Below, piece by piece: positions 8,394-17,165 of a DNA stretch of 64,000 nucleotides (position 1 is the stretch's first letter; every line of letters begins with the position of its first letter). Under the pieces are notes generated by a model. The model did no database searches and was not told the DNA's origin. It was given only the letters and a program-made list of their open reading frames with translations. This DNA comes from Luteimonas mephitis DSM 12574 (GTDB lineage: Bacteria > Pseudomonadota > Gammaproteobacteria > Xanthomonadales > Xanthomonadaceae), in contig NZ_AULN01000012.1 in NCBI RefSeq assembly GCF_000422305.1, positions 455,001 through 519,000 on the forward strand, written 5' to 3'. Position numbers and translations under genes: made by a program.

Positions 8394-10487
8394 ATGAAAT
8401 CCCGCTACCTCGTCCTGCCCTTCGCCCTGCTGATCGCCATGCCGTCGCTGGCCGCCACGCGCGGATTCGATGTGCGCGACATGGTCAAGCTCGACCGCTA
8501 CTCGTCGCCGACGCTGTCACCGGACGGGCGCAGGCTGGTGTTCGCCAAGCGCGTGCTGGACGACAAGAGCGGGAAGGCCAGCACCTCGCTGTGGATCGAG
8601 GACCTGTTCGCACGCGATGCCGCGCCGCCGAAGCGGCTCACGCCCGATGGCTGGAACGTCAACACGCCGGCGTTCTCGCCCGATGGCAGCACCGTGTATT
8701 TCCTCAGCGCGAAGGGCGGCTCGTCGCAGCTGTACGCGATGCCGGCCGCGGGCGGCACGCCGGTGCAGCTGACCGCGTTCCCGGTCGACGTCGACTCGTT
8801 CAAGCTCTCGCCCGACGGCGCCAGCGTTGCCTTCAGCGCAGGTGCGTTCCCGGACTGCAAGGGCGATGCAGGGCAGGGCGTGCTGGACTGCACCAAGGGG
8901 AAACTGGACCAGGCGGAAAAGAACAAGGCCAGCGGCATGGTCTTCGACCGCATGTTCATACGCCACTGGGACACATGGAACGACGGACGCCTCAACCGCC
9001 TGTTCGTCACCCGGCTTCCCGCGGCGAAGGCGAAGGCCGCCGCCAGCGCGACGCTTGTCGGCAGCGACGTCATCGGCGACGTGCCGTCCAAGCCATTCGG
9101 CGACAGCAGCGAGTACGCCTGGGCACCCGACGGCAAGTCCCTGGTGCTCAGCGCGCGCAAGTCCGACCGCAGCGAGCCGTGGTCCACCAACTTCGACCTC
9201 TACCTGGTCAGCGCCGACGGCAGCGGCACTGCCAGGAACCTGACCGAAGCGAACAAGGCCTGGGACACCGGCCCGGTATTCGGCAGCGACGGCAAGACGC
9301 TCTATTACCGCGCGATGAAGCGCCCCGGCTTCGAGGCCGACCGCTTCGCGCTGATGGCGATGGACCTGGGCAGCGGCGACACCCGGGAGATCGCGCCGAA
9401 GTGGGACCGTTCGGCCGACGCCATCGTCCTGTCGGAGGACGGCAAGACGATCTACACCTCCGCGCAGGACGTGGGCGAGCACCCGCTGTTCGCGATCGAC
9501 GTGGCCACGGGCGAAGCGAAGAAGGTGGTTGGCGACGGCACGGTTTCCTCGTTCGAGATTGCCGGACCAACGCTCGCGTTCTCGCGCAACACCATGAAGA
9601 CCGGCGACCAGCTGTTCACCACCGGCCTCGACGGCGCATCGCTGCGCGCGATCACCCCGAGCGCCGGCGAGATGGTGCCGGACGCCACGTTCGCCGATTT
9701 CGAGCAGTTCACCTTCAAGGGCTGGAACAACGAGACCGTTCACGGCTACGTGGTCAAGCCGTGGAACTACGAGGAAGGGAAGAAATATCCGGTCGCGTTC
9801 CTGGTCCACGGCGGCCCGCAGGGCAGCTTCGGCAACGGCTGGAGCTACCGCTGGAACCCGCAGACCTATGCAGGCCAGGGCTACGCGGTGGTGATGATCG
9901 ACTTCCACGGCTCCACCGGCTACGGCCAGGCGTTCACCGATGCGATCAGCCAGCACTGGGGTGATCGCCCGCTGGAAGACCTGCAGAAGGGTTGGGCGGC
10001 AGCACAGCAGCAGTACGACTTCCTCGACGGCGCCAACGCCTGCGCGCTGGGCGCCAGCTACGGCGGCTACATGGTGTACTGGATGGCCGGCAACTGGCAC
10101 ACGCCGAAGTCCGGCGCGTGGAAGTGCCTGGTCGACCACGATGGCGTGTTCGACAACCGCATCATGGGCTACGCCACCGAGGAGCTGTGGTTCAGCGAGT
10201 GGGAGAACGGCGGCACGCCGTACGACAACCCGAAGGGCTACGAGCGGTTCAACCCGGTCAACCACGTCAAGGACTGGCGCGTGCCGATGCTGGTGATCCA
10301 CGGCCAGCTCGACTACCGCATTCCCGTTTCTCAGGGCATCGCCGCGTTCACCGCGCTGCAGCGCCAGGGCATCGAGTCGAAGTTCCTGTACTTCCCCGAC
10401 GAGAACCACTGGGTGCTCAAGCCGGACAACAGCATTCTCTGGCACGATACGGTGAATGGCTGGCTGAAGCAGCACCTGGGCCAGTAG
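8394..10487 (+). CDS. secreted S9 family peptidase (dipeptidyl/acylaminoacyl-peptidase type)
   Basis: A second exported prolyl-oligopeptidase-family serine peptidase. The 697 residues begin with a Sec signal peptide (LVLPFALLIAMPSLAA), then a seven-bladed propeller-like domain with repeated SPDG turns (LSPDGR, FSPDGS, LSPDGA, APDGKS), then an alpha/beta-hydrolase domain. Ser555 lies in GASYGGYMVYW, Asp640 in GQLDYRIP and His672 in ENHWV. The ATG at 8394 follows CAGGAGTCGTC, a clear ribosome site. It probably releases di- or tripeptides for the POT/OPT importers next door. A strong rho-independent terminator follows. Confidence 0.92.
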   Translation: MKSRYLVLPFALLIAMPSLAATRGFDVRDMVKLDRYSSPTLSPDGRRLVFAKRVLDDKSGKASTSLWIEDLFARDAAPPKRLTPDGWNVNTPAFSPDGSTVYFLSAKGGSSQLYAMPAAGGTPVQLTAFPVDVDSFKLSPDGASVAFSAGAFPDCKGDAGQGVLDCTKGKLDQAEKNKASGMVFDRMFIRHWDTWNDGRLNRLFVTRLPAAKAKAAASATLVGSDVIGDVPSKPFGDSSEYAWAPDGKSLVLSARKSDRSEPWSTNFDLYLVSADGSGTARNLTEANKAWDTGPVFGSDGKTLYYRAMKRPGFEADRFALMAMDLGSGDTREIAPKWDRSADAIVLSEDGKTIYTSAQDVGEHPLFAIDVATGEAKKVVGDGTVSSFEIAGPTLAFSRNTMKTGDQLFTTGLDGASLRAITPSAGEMVPDATFADFEQFTFKGWNNETVHGYVVKPWNYEEGKKYPVAFLVHGGPQGSFGNGWSYRWNPQTYAGQGYAVVMIDFHGSTGYGQAFTDAISQHWGDRPLEDLQKGWAAAQQQYDFLDGANACALGASYGGYMVYWMAGNWHTPKSGAWKCLVDHDGVFDNRIMGYATEELWFSEWENGGTPYDNPKGYERFNPVNHVKDWRVPMLVIHGQLDYRIPVSQGIAAFTALQRQGIESKFLYFPDENHWVLKPDNSILWHDTVNGWLKQHLGQ

Positions 10488-10502
10488 TCCACGCGACACC
10501 CG

Positions 10503-10532
10503 ACACGCCGCAGCGATGCGGCGTGTTTTTTT
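10503..10532 (+). terminator. rho-independent terminator after S9 peptidase
   Basis: A perfect 10-bp stem (ACACGCCGCA / TGCGGCGTGT) with a GCGA loop is followed at once by seven T residues. It lies 16 bp past the S9 peptidase stop and before the DUF819 gene. Confidence 0.9.
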
Positions 10533-10553
10533 GCCAACCGGAAACCACAGACC

Positions 10554-11804
10554 ATGACCGATGGCGCCAGCCACGCCCTGATCACCAACGACATCGTCGT
10601 CCTCGGCCTGATCGCCGCCACCCTGGGCGTGATTTTCTGGACCGAATCGCGCGAGACCGGGATCTGGAAGAAGTTCTATACCTACGTGCCGGCGCTGCTG
10701 CTGTGCTACTTCATCCCCGGCATCTACAACAGCGTCGGCCTGATCGACGGCAACAACACCAGCCTCTACAACCCCGTGGCCAGCCGCGTACTGCTGCCGG
10801 CGGCGCTGGTGCTGCTCACGCTGACGATCGACATCAAGGGCATCCTCCGGCTCGGGCCGAAGCTGCTGCTGATGTACGCCGCGTCGTCGATCAGCGTGAT
10901 GATCGGCGCGGTGGCGGCGTTTGCGCTGTTCGCCGCGGTGCACCCGGCGACGGTGGCCGGCGATACCTGGGGCGGCATGACCGCGCTGGCCGGCAGCTGG
11001 ATCGGCGGCGGCGCCAACATGATGGCGATGAAGGAGATCTTCGAGGTCAACGCCACCACGTTCGGCCAGTTCGCCGTGGTCGACGTGGGCGTGGGCTACG
11101 TGTGGATGGCGGTGCTGATCTTCCTCGCCGGGCGCGCCGACGCGATCGACCAGCGCAGCGGCGCCGATACGCGCGCGCTCGATGACCTCAAGCAGCGGAT
11201 GTCCAGCTTCCAGGCCCAGCACGCCCGCATCGCCAGTCTTTCCGACCTGATGATCATCATCGGCATTGCCTTCGGCGCGGTCGGGCTTGCGCACGCGATC
11301 GCGACCCCCGTGTCGACCTGGTTCGGCGCCAACGTGTCGTGGGCGAAGACGGTCAGCCTGCACGAACCGTTCGTATGGGTGGTGGCGCTGTCGACCTTCA
11401 TCGGCCTGGCGCTGAGCTTCACCCGTGCGCGCACCTATGAAGGCGCGGGCGCGTCGAAGATCGGCACCTTGCTGCTGTACTTCCTGATCGCCTGCATCGG
11501 CATGCAGATGGACATCATGGCGCTGCTGCAGCGGCCGGAGCTGTTCCTGCTCGGACTGGTGTGGATCCTGATCCACATCGGCCTGCTCTGGGCGTTCGGA
11601 AAACTGTTGCGCGTGCCGTTCTTCTACTTCGCGATCGGCTCGCAGAGCAACATCGGCGGTCCCGCGTCGGCACCTGTGGTGGCATCGGTGTTCCACCCGT
11701 CGCTGGCGCCGGTAGGCGCGCTGCTGGGCACGCTTGGCTACGCGACCGGAACCGGGCTGGCGTACCTGCTCGGGGTCATCCTCAGGTCGATGGCCGGCGG
11801 TTAG
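10554..11804 (+). CDS. DUF819 family integral membrane protein
   Basis: A 416-residue multi-spanning inner-membrane protein of the DUF819 (YjcL-like) family, whose substrate is not established. About ten hydrophobic helices are visible. Conserved landmarks include YVPALLLCYFIPGIYN near residue 45, the GGMTALAGSWIGGGANMMAM loop, and GSQSNIGGPASAPVVAS near the C-terminus, which are reminiscent of substrate-binding re-entrant loops in anion or amino-acid transporters. The terminator at 10503-10532 separates it from the S9 peptidase, so it probably has its own promoter. It converges with the effector gene 11 bp downstream. Confidence 0.85.
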   Translation: MTDGASHALITNDIVVLGLIAATLGVIFWTESRETGIWKKFYTYVPALLLCYFIPGIYNSVGLIDGNNTSLYNPVASRVLLPAALVLLTLTIDIKGILRLGPKLLLMYAASSISVMIGAVAAFALFAAVHPATVAGDTWGGMTALAGSWIGGGANMMAMKEIFEVNATTFGQFAVVDVGVGYVWMAVLIFLAGRADAIDQRSGADTRALDDLKQRMSSFQAQHARIASLSDLMIIIGIAFGAVGLAHAIATPVSTWFGANVSWAKTVSLHEPFVWVVALSTFIGLALSFTRARTYEGAGASKIGTLLLYFLIACIGMQMDIMALLQRPELFLLGLVWILIHIGLLWAFGKLLRVPFFYFAIGSQSNIGGPASAPVVASVFHPSLAPVGALLGTLGYATGTGLAYLLGVILRSMAGG

Positions 11805-11815
11805 AGGCGTGGGAC

Positions 11816-13054
11816 CTAGAACGCCAGCGCGGCACGCTGCTGGCGTTCTTCCACCTGCCGGGTTTGCAGCTGTTGTTGGGCGTCCTGTTCGCGCAGCTGC
11901 GACGCACTGTGCTGTGCCGGCACGCGGCTGGCGATATCAATATCAACCTGGACACGGCGGTGGGCCGGATCCTGCAGGTTGCCCTGCACCGCAAACACGC
12001 GGTCGCCGCTGCTGGAAGCGAGCACGTGGTCGATATGTTCCAGTCCGTCCATGCGTGCACGCGCCGCCACGCCCGCAGCGACGTTGAAGAAGCGTTCGTT
12101 GTCGTCCAGGTCCAGCTGCCGGCGTTGTGCGGCCAGGCCGCCGAGCGCGCCGCCCAGCAGCCGGCTCGATGTGCTGTCCGCGTCGCCGGTGGCGCGCGGA
12201 GGAATGCCTGCGCTGCGCTCGCGCACCTGCAGCTGTGCCAGGTCCTGGGCCTCCATCACCGCCTCGATGAAATGCAGGTCGACGCGATGCATCAGCATCT
12301 TGCCGGGCACGAGGCGCTCGAAGAACGACAGCGGATCGGGATCCGGCAGGACGATCTCGTGCCCGGGTGCGTCCGGCATCGCCCATTTGAGCGGGATGCT
12401 GTCTTCCTGCAGGTGGGTCAGGATCTCGTTCTCGACGCGATAGCTGCGGATCAGGCCTTGCTCGGCCTCCCGCTTCAGCACGTCGGCATCGAAGCCGTAG
12501 CGTTCCAGCGTCTTGTCGTGCACGCCGGCGGCGTTGAAGGTCACCGCGGGAACCTCGTTGACCATGCTTGCCGCAGCTGCCAGGCCGCCGCCTAGTGATT
12601 GTCCGGTCAGGATCACGTTGTCGCCGAATGCCCGTTTCGCTTCCTGTGCCAATGCAATGGCTTCGTCGTACTGGGCGTCCTGGAACCCCAAGCCCTGGCG
12701 GAAGTTGTGGGGCCAGTCCTGGAATTCGTCGCTGCCGGCGTAGGCCACCACAACGGCCCCGCTGGCGTCGCGGTAGAGCGAGGCATCGAAGCCGGTCTTG
12801 GCATCGTGCAACAGGCTCGGGTCGATGCCCGCTGCCTGGACCGCAGCGTTATCCATGCGTGCCCAGGTGCCGGGCAGGTCGGGTTCGGGCAAGGGTTCCC
12901 CGCGGCGCGCATCGGCAACGTCATAGTTGTCCTGGATCAGCCTCGACAACACGCGGTCGACCGCATGCGGTTGCTGTCCGAAGACATCGCCGGCAAAGCC
13001 GCCGCCAGGCGAAGTGAAAGGCGAGGTGCTGGACATCCCTGTGGAAACGTTCAT
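11816..13054 (-). CDS. putative type IV secretion antibacterial lipase effector (XVIPCD protein)
   Basis: A 412-residue protein with two parts. Residues about 30-230 form a class 3/Mbeg1-like lipase fold with the nucleophile elbow GQSLGGGLAAA (Ser153) and a preceding VVVAYAGSDEFQDW block. Residues about 300-412 match the XVIPCD, the signal by which Xanthomonas and Lysobacter effectors are captured by VirD4: IDHVLASSSGDRVFAVQG, then DPAHRR, then a glutamine-rich tail. No N-terminal signal peptide is present, as expected for type IV delivery. The ATG at 13054 has an AAGGAA ribosome site at good spacing; an upstream in-frame start at 13096 lacks one. The ankyrin lipoprotein 87 bp upstream is the likely immunity protein. 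Lipid cleavage in rival cells is inferred. Confidence 0.82.
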   Translation of the reverse strand: MNVSTGMSSTSPFTSPGGGFAGDVFGQQPHAVDRVLSRLIQDNYDVADARRGEPLPEPDLPGTWARMDNAAVQAAGIDPSLLHDAKTGFDASLYRDASGAVVVAYAGSDEFQDWPHNFRQGLGFQDAQYDEAIALAQEAKRAFGDNVILTGQSLGGGLAAAASMVNEVPAVTFNAAGVHDKTLERYGFDADVLKREAEQGLIRSYRVENEILTHLQEDSIPLKWAMPDAPGHEIVLPDPDPLSFFERLVPGKMLMHRVDLHFIEAVMEAQDLAQLQVRERSAGIPPRATGDADSTSSRLLGGALGGLAAQRRQLDLDDNERFFNVAAGVAARARMDGLEHIDHVLASSSGDRVFAVQGNLQDPAHRRVQVDIDIASRVPAQHSASQLREQDAQQQLQTRQVEERQQRAALAF

Positions 13055-13141
13055 GCGCGATTCCTTTGCGTGAGCTGGCCCTTCGTGGGCGGGCATTCGC
13101 GGCGCCAGCTGACTGGTGGCGCCGTGCGTTCCTGCACTGCG

Positions 13142-13900
13142 TTACTGCATTGCGATCCCGTGCGCGACAAGCCAGTCGCGGACCCGTTGCCGCGACTGCA
13201 GGCCTGCGGCATTGAGCCGCGCATCCGAACCGGAGAACAGCGCGACCTGGAACGTGTCTCCGCGGCTGTTGGCCGCGTTTGGATCGACGCCCAGCTGCAG
13301 CAATTGCAGCACGCGATCGGCATCGTTGACCTGCGCAGCCACGTGCAGCAGAGAGTTGCCCATCGTGTCGGTACGGCGGAGGTCTGCTCCGGCCTGCACC
13401 AGCAGGTCGAACTGGGCATCCCGACGGCTCTGCACCGCACGGAAGATGGGGGTGCGACCGCCGTGGGTGCTGACGAGATCCACCGGGGCACCGTGCTCGA
13501 TCAGCACCTGCAGGTACTGCGGATCGTCGACGAGCGCGGCCATGTGCGCGACGGTTTCGTTGTCCATGCCCGGCGCGGCGGGGTCTGCCCCTGCTTCCAG
13601 CAGTGCCGACAGCGCGGCCGGCTTCTGGTTCCAGATCGCCCATTCAAGCAGGGTGACGTCGTCGTCGCCGCGCGCGGACAGGTCGGTCGCCGGGGCGAGG
13701 GCGCGAATCGCGGAAACATCGCCTTTGGCGATTGCTTCGGCCATGGGTGTGATCGCGGGATCGTGGAAGGGAAGGGCGGCGGGGTCCTTGAGCGCTGCGG
13801 ACATGCTGGTTTGCTCCTTTGCACCGGCCGGGTCGGCGGCGCATGAAACCATCAGGATGGATGTCGCGAGTGCCGCCAGGGCAGGGACGTGCTTGCGCAT
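13142..13900 (-). CDS. ankyrin-repeat lipoprotein, putative immunity protein for the lipase effector
   Basis: A 252-residue exported protein. The signal peptide ends in a lipobox, LMVSC, with Cys20 as the lipidated residue; Ala-Ala follow, which favours the outer membrane. About five ankyrin-type repeats cover residues 50-235, with turns such as GADPAAPGMDNETVAHMAA and GNSLLHVAA. It is the first gene of a two-gene unit, and the XVIPCD lipase effector follows after 87 bp. In this lineage periplasmic lipoprotein immunity proteins are usually encoded beside XVIPCD effectors, so protecting the cell's own envelope from the lipase is the best inference. A GGAAAGGAA ribosome site supports the ATG. 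Confidence 0.78.
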   Translation of the reverse strand: MRKHVPALAALATSILMVSCAADPAGAKEQTSMSAALKDPAALPFHDPAITPMAEAIAKGDVSAIRALAPATDLSARGDDDVTLLEWAIWNQKPAALSALLEAGADPAAPGMDNETVAHMAALVDDPQYLQVLIEHGAPVDLVSTHGGRTPIFRAVQSRRDAQFDLLVQAGADLRRTDTMGNSLLHVAAQVNDADRVLQLLQLGVDPNAANSRGDTFQVALFSGSDARLNAAGLQSRQRVRDWLVAHGIAMQ

Positions 13901-14044
13901 GTGCGGGTTCCTTTCCGGCTGCGTTGCGTTCGCGTCGCGCGGGTGTCCTGTGGCGCGACTCGATCCGATCCTAGCATCGCTTCGACGCCCATGCAGCCGC
14001 GATTCCGTGATCGCGTCCCGGGTTCTTGCAATCCGAAACCCGGC

Positions 14045-14269
14045 TCAGCAGCAGCGGAATCCACTCCTGCCGCCGAAGCGCGCTTCCTGGCGCTCGCGGA
14101 AGAACGTCGGGTAGTCCATCGGTTCGCGGTCGGGGTGCTTTTCGAGGACATGCCGGACATAGTTGTCGTAGTCCGGCACGCCGCAGCACAGCCGCGCGGC
14201 CTGCACCAGCCGTCGCCAGGCGAGCTTGTGGGCCTGGTAGTGGCCGAGCGGGACGAGTGCGGTGCCCAT
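14045..14269 (-). CDS. ybdD: YbdD/YjiX family small protein (DUF466)
   Basis: A 74-residue cytosolic protein of the short family that nearly always follows cstA. The hallmark CCGVPDYDNYVRHVLEKHP is present, followed by MDYPTFFRERQEARFG. In other bacteria the pair CstA-YbdD takes part in pyruvate or peptide uptake; how the small partner acts is poorly known. The ATG overlaps the cstA stop by one base (TGATG), so it is translationally coupled. Confidence 0.92.
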   Translation of the reverse strand: MGTALVPLGHYQAHKLAWRRLVQAARLCCGVPDYDNYVRHVLEKHPDREPMDYPTFFRERQEARFGGRSGFRCC

Positions 14270-16347
14270 CAGGGTTGCGACGCCTGCTGTTCGGGGGTGA
14301 GCGCGATATAGGGCTGTTCGCGATCGGTGCGCGTGGTGCTGGCGCGCGCCCTGGCGATCGCCTTGACCGCGTAGAACAGCACCGCAAGCACCACGAACAG
14401 GAACAGCGCGGTGAGCGCGGCGTTGACGTAGTTGTTGATCATGATCTGCTGCATTCCTCCGAAATCCCTGGAGGGCGCAATCAGTTCGCCGGCCGCGAGC
14501 GCCTCGCGATACTTGCCGGCCTGCGCGAGGAAGCCCACACCCGGGTCCTTGTCGAAGATCTTGATCCAGCCTGCCGCGGTGGTGCAGACCAGCAGCCACG
14601 CCGTCGGCACGATCGACACCCAGGCGTAACGCTCCTTCTTCATCTTGAACAGCACCACCGTGCACAGCAGCAGCGCGATGCCCGCGAGCATCTGGTTGGC
14701 AATGCCGAACAGCGGCCACAGCATGTTGATGCCGCCCAGCGGGTCGGTCACGCCCTGGTAGAGGAAATAGCCCCACAGCGCCACGCAGCCGCCGGTGGCA
14801 ACGAGGTTCGGGACCCAGGCCTCGGTGCGGCGCATCACCGGCACGAAGTTGCCGAGCAGGTCCTGCAGCATGAAGCGGCCCGCGCGGGTGCCGGCGTCGA
14901 CCGCGGTGAGGATGAACAGCGCTTCGAACAGGATCGCGAAGTGGTACCAGAACGCCATCATGTTGGCGCTCGGCAGCACGCTGTGCAGGATCTGTGCGAT
15001 GCCGACCGCCAGCGTAGGCGCGCCGCCAGCGCGCGAAAGGATGCTGCTTTCGCCGATCTCGTGCGCGGTCGCAGTGAGCAGGTCGGGCGAAACCACGAAG
15101 CCCCAGCTCGACACGGTCTGCGCGACGGTGGCCGCATCGGTGCCGATGATCGCGGCCGGGCTGTTCATGGCGAAGTACACGCCCGGATCGATGATCGACG
15201 CGGCCACCATCGCCATGATCGCGACGAACGATTCCATCAGCATGCCGCCGTAGCCGATGTAACGCGCGTCGCGTTCGTTGGCCAGCAGCTTGGGCGTGGT
15301 GCCCGACGCGATCAGCGCGTGGAAGCCGGAGACGGCGCCGCAGGCGATGGTGATGAACAGAAACGGGAACATGCTGCCCTTCCACACCGGCCCGGTGCCG
15401 TCGGTGAACTGGGTCAGCGCCGGCATCCGCAGTTCCGGCATCACGATCACGATGCCAATCGCCAATGCGACGATGGTGCCGATCTTGAGGAAGGTCGACA
15501 GGTAGTCGCGCGGTGCCAGCAGCAGCCACACGGGCAGCACGGCGGCAACGAAGCCGTAGCCGATCAGCATCCAGGTGATCTGGGTGCCGGTGAAGGTGAA
15601 GGCGGGGCCCCAGGTCGGGCTGGCGGCGACCTGGCCGCCGAACCAGATCGCGGCCAGCAGCAGCACCAGGCCGACCACCGAGATCTCGCCGATCCTGCCG
15701 GGCCGGATGTAGCGCATGTAGATGCCCATGAAGATCGCGATCGGCATCGTCGCGATCACCGTGAACATGCCCCACGGACTGCCCTGGAGCGCCTTCACCA
15801 CGATCATCGCCAGCACCGCGAGGATGATGATCATGATCAGGAAGGCGCCGAACAGCGCGATGGTGCCGGGCGCCTGCCCCATCTCCTCGCGGACGAGGTC
15901 GCCGAGCGAGCGGCCGTCGCGGCGGCTGGAGATCACCAGCACCATGAAATCCTGCACCGCGCCGGCGAGCACGACGCCGGTGATCAGCCACAGCGTGCCG
16001 GGCAGGTAGCCCATTTGCGCGGCCAGCACCGGGCCGACCAATGGGCCGGCGCCGGCGATCGCGGCGAAGTGGTGGCCGAACAGCACGTGCCGGTTGGTGG
16101 GCACGAAGTCGAGGCCGTCGTTGTTGAGCACGGCCGGCGTCGCACGCTTGCCGTCCAGCCCCATCACCTTGTCGGCGATGAACTTGCCGTAGAACCGGTA
16201 GGCCACCAGGTAGATCGAAACGGCGGCCGCCACGATCCACAGCGCATTGATTGATTCGCCGCGCCGCAGCGCGATGGTGCCGAGGCAGAACGCGCCCAGC
16301 AGCGCCAGCGCCGCCCATGCGATTTTCTTCGCGAAGCCACCGTTCAT
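14269..16347 (-). CDS. cstA: carbon starvation protein A, pyruvate/peptide transporter
   Basis: A large inner-membrane protein of 692 residues with about 16-18 hydrophobic helices. CstA family landmarks are GKFIADKVMGLDGKRATPA near the N-terminus, FGHHFAAIAGAGPLVGPVLA with the conserved His pair, and YGGMLMESFVAIMAMVAAS in the centre. CstA proteins take up pyruvate or peptides under carbon limitation. The ATG at 16347 is preceded by CGGAGGGCGAC, a strong ribosome site; an in-frame upstream codon at 16425 lacks one. ybdD is coupled downstream. An inverted repeat at 16433-16450 in the promoter region is a candidate operator. Confidence 0.95.
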   Translation of the reverse strand: MNGGFAKKIAWAALALLGAFCLGTIALRRGESINALWIVAAAVSIYLVAYRFYGKFIADKVMGLDGKRATPAVLNNDGLDFVPTNRHVLFGHHFAAIAGAGPLVGPVLAAQMGYLPGTLWLITGVVLAGAVQDFMVLVISSRRDGRSLGDLVREEMGQAPGTIALFGAFLIMIIILAVLAMIVVKALQGSPWGMFTVIATMPIAIFMGIYMRYIRPGRIGEISVVGLVLLLAAIWFGGQVAASPTWGPAFTFTGTQITWMLIGYGFVAAVLPVWLLLAPRDYLSTFLKIGTIVALAIGIVIVMPELRMPALTQFTDGTGPVWKGSMFPFLFITIACGAVSGFHALIASGTTPKLLANERDARYIGYGGMLMESFVAIMAMVAASIIDPGVYFAMNSPAAIIGTDAATVAQTVSSWGFVVSPDLLTATAHEIGESSILSRAGGAPTLAVGIAQILHSVLPSANMMAFWYHFAILFEALFILTAVDAGTRAGRFMLQDLLGNFVPVMRRTEAWVPNLVATGGCVALWGYFLYQGVTDPLGGINMLWPLFGIANQMLAGIALLLCTVVLFKMKKERYAWVSIVPTAWLLVCTTAAGWIKIFDKDPGVGFLAQAGKYREALAAGELIAPSRDFGGMQQIMINNYVNAALTALFLFVVLAVLFYAVKAIARARASTTRTDREQPYIALTPEQQASQP

Positions 16348-16432
16348 GTGTCGCCCTCCGTCCGGAACCGGCAGGGTCTCGCTTGCGCTGCGGGCGGTCA
16401 ATGCGAAAACGATGCTGCGGCGCAAAAACGGT

Positions 16433-16450
16433 CTACGACATTGGTCGTAG
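16433..16450. promoter_or_regulatory. inverted repeat upstream of cstA, candidate operator
   Basis: CTACGAC-ATTG-GTCGTAG, a perfect 7-bp inverted repeat with a 4-bp spacer, lies 86 bp upstream of the cstA start. The TAC/GTA ends with a short spacer resemble sites of LuxR/NarL-type response regulators. It has no T-tract and is not placed to be a terminator. Assignment to a regulator is inference. Confidence 0.45.
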
Positions 16451-16476
16451 TCCGCGGGCGACGGCAGGGCTTCCGT

Positions 16477-16500
16477 GCAGGAGCGGCTTCAGCCGCGCGC
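16477..16500. repeat. REP-like element, GGAGCGGC family
   Basis: TGCAGGAGCGGCTTCAGCCG and the next four bases form a short imperfect palindrome in the cstA/SCO intergenic gap. Related copies occur at 45601-45670 and 52802-52944. Confidence 0.5.
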
Positions 16501-16574
16501 TTTCCGGCCGTTTGCCGGATGGGGAAGGAGGCGCGGCGGGAACCGCCGCTGCAAGGCAGGAGGAGTCGTGGCGC

Positions 16575-17165
16575 TCAGTTCGCCAGCACGCGCCGGACCT
16601 CGGCGACGAACTCCGGGTCGACCTGGCTGCCGATCTGCTCGGTGCGGGCCACGATGCGACCGTCGCGGTCGAGCAGCACCAGCGCGCTGGTGTGGTTGAA
16701 CTCGCCGTCGGCCAGCTGCCGGTAGCGCACGCCCAGCACGCCGGCCACGCCGCGGACGTTGTCCTGTGTTGGACTGGCCAGCGACCAGCGCGCTTCGTCG
16801 AGCTTGCGCTTGCGCGCCACCGACATCAGCGCCTCGGGATCGTCGCGCGCCGGATCCATGCTGATCAGCAGGATGCCGAGCTTCGCGCGCTCCGCTTCGG
16901 TCAGGGCACGCTCAACCGCCTTGCCGCTGTCGACGATCAGCGGGCACACGTACTGGCAGGAGGTGTAGAACATCGCCACCACCTGCGGCGTGCCGCGCCG
17001 GCTGCGCCAGTCCCACGACTTCCCGTTCTGGTCGGTAAGCGTGGCCGGAAGCTGGTAGACCGAATCGCGCGGCAGCGGTGCCTGCTTCGGCGCCGCAACC
17101 GCGCCGGCCGCGAGCAACAGCAGCGCAAGCGGCAGGCAGATGATGGATGTCCGGAAGAGTTTCAT
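16575..17165 (-). CDS. SCO1/SenC family copper-binding protein
   Basis: An exported thioredoxin-fold protein of 196 residues that usually delivers copper to, or reduces thiols of, periplasmic copper enzymes. After an N-terminal signal peptide (LPLALLLLAAGAVAA) come the copper-binding CxxxC in FYTSCQYVC and the distal His in GEFNHTSALVL. The start ATG overlaps the stop of nirV (ATGA, 17162-17165), so it is the third gene of the nirK-nirV unit. That position suggests it helps load copper into NirK rather than into cytochrome oxidase. Confidence 0.9.
   Translation of the reverse strand: MKLFRTSIICLPLALLLLAAGAVAAPKQAPLPRDSVYQLPATLTDQNGKSWDWRSRRGTPQVVAMFYTSCQYVCPLIVDSGKAVERALTEAERAKLGILLISMDPARDDPEALMSVARKRKLDEARWSLASPTQDNVRGVAGVLGVRYRQLADGEFNHTSALVLLDRDGRIVARTEQIGSQVDPEFVAEVRRVLAN

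Noticed and set aside
8517..11696. A 1059-codon open frame on the minus strand
   Set aside because: It is antisense to the S9 peptidase and DUF819 genes, is rich in His/Arg/Gln as GC-rich shadow frames are, and has no domain.
11816..13900. Type VI secretion effector
   Set aside because: No VgrG, PAAR or Hcp gene or MIX-type motif is nearby, and the C-terminal XVIPCD indicates the type IV route.
14026..16254. A 742-codon open frame on the plus strand
   Set aside because: It is antisense to cstA and ybdD, with His/Arg/Asp-rich low-complexity content.
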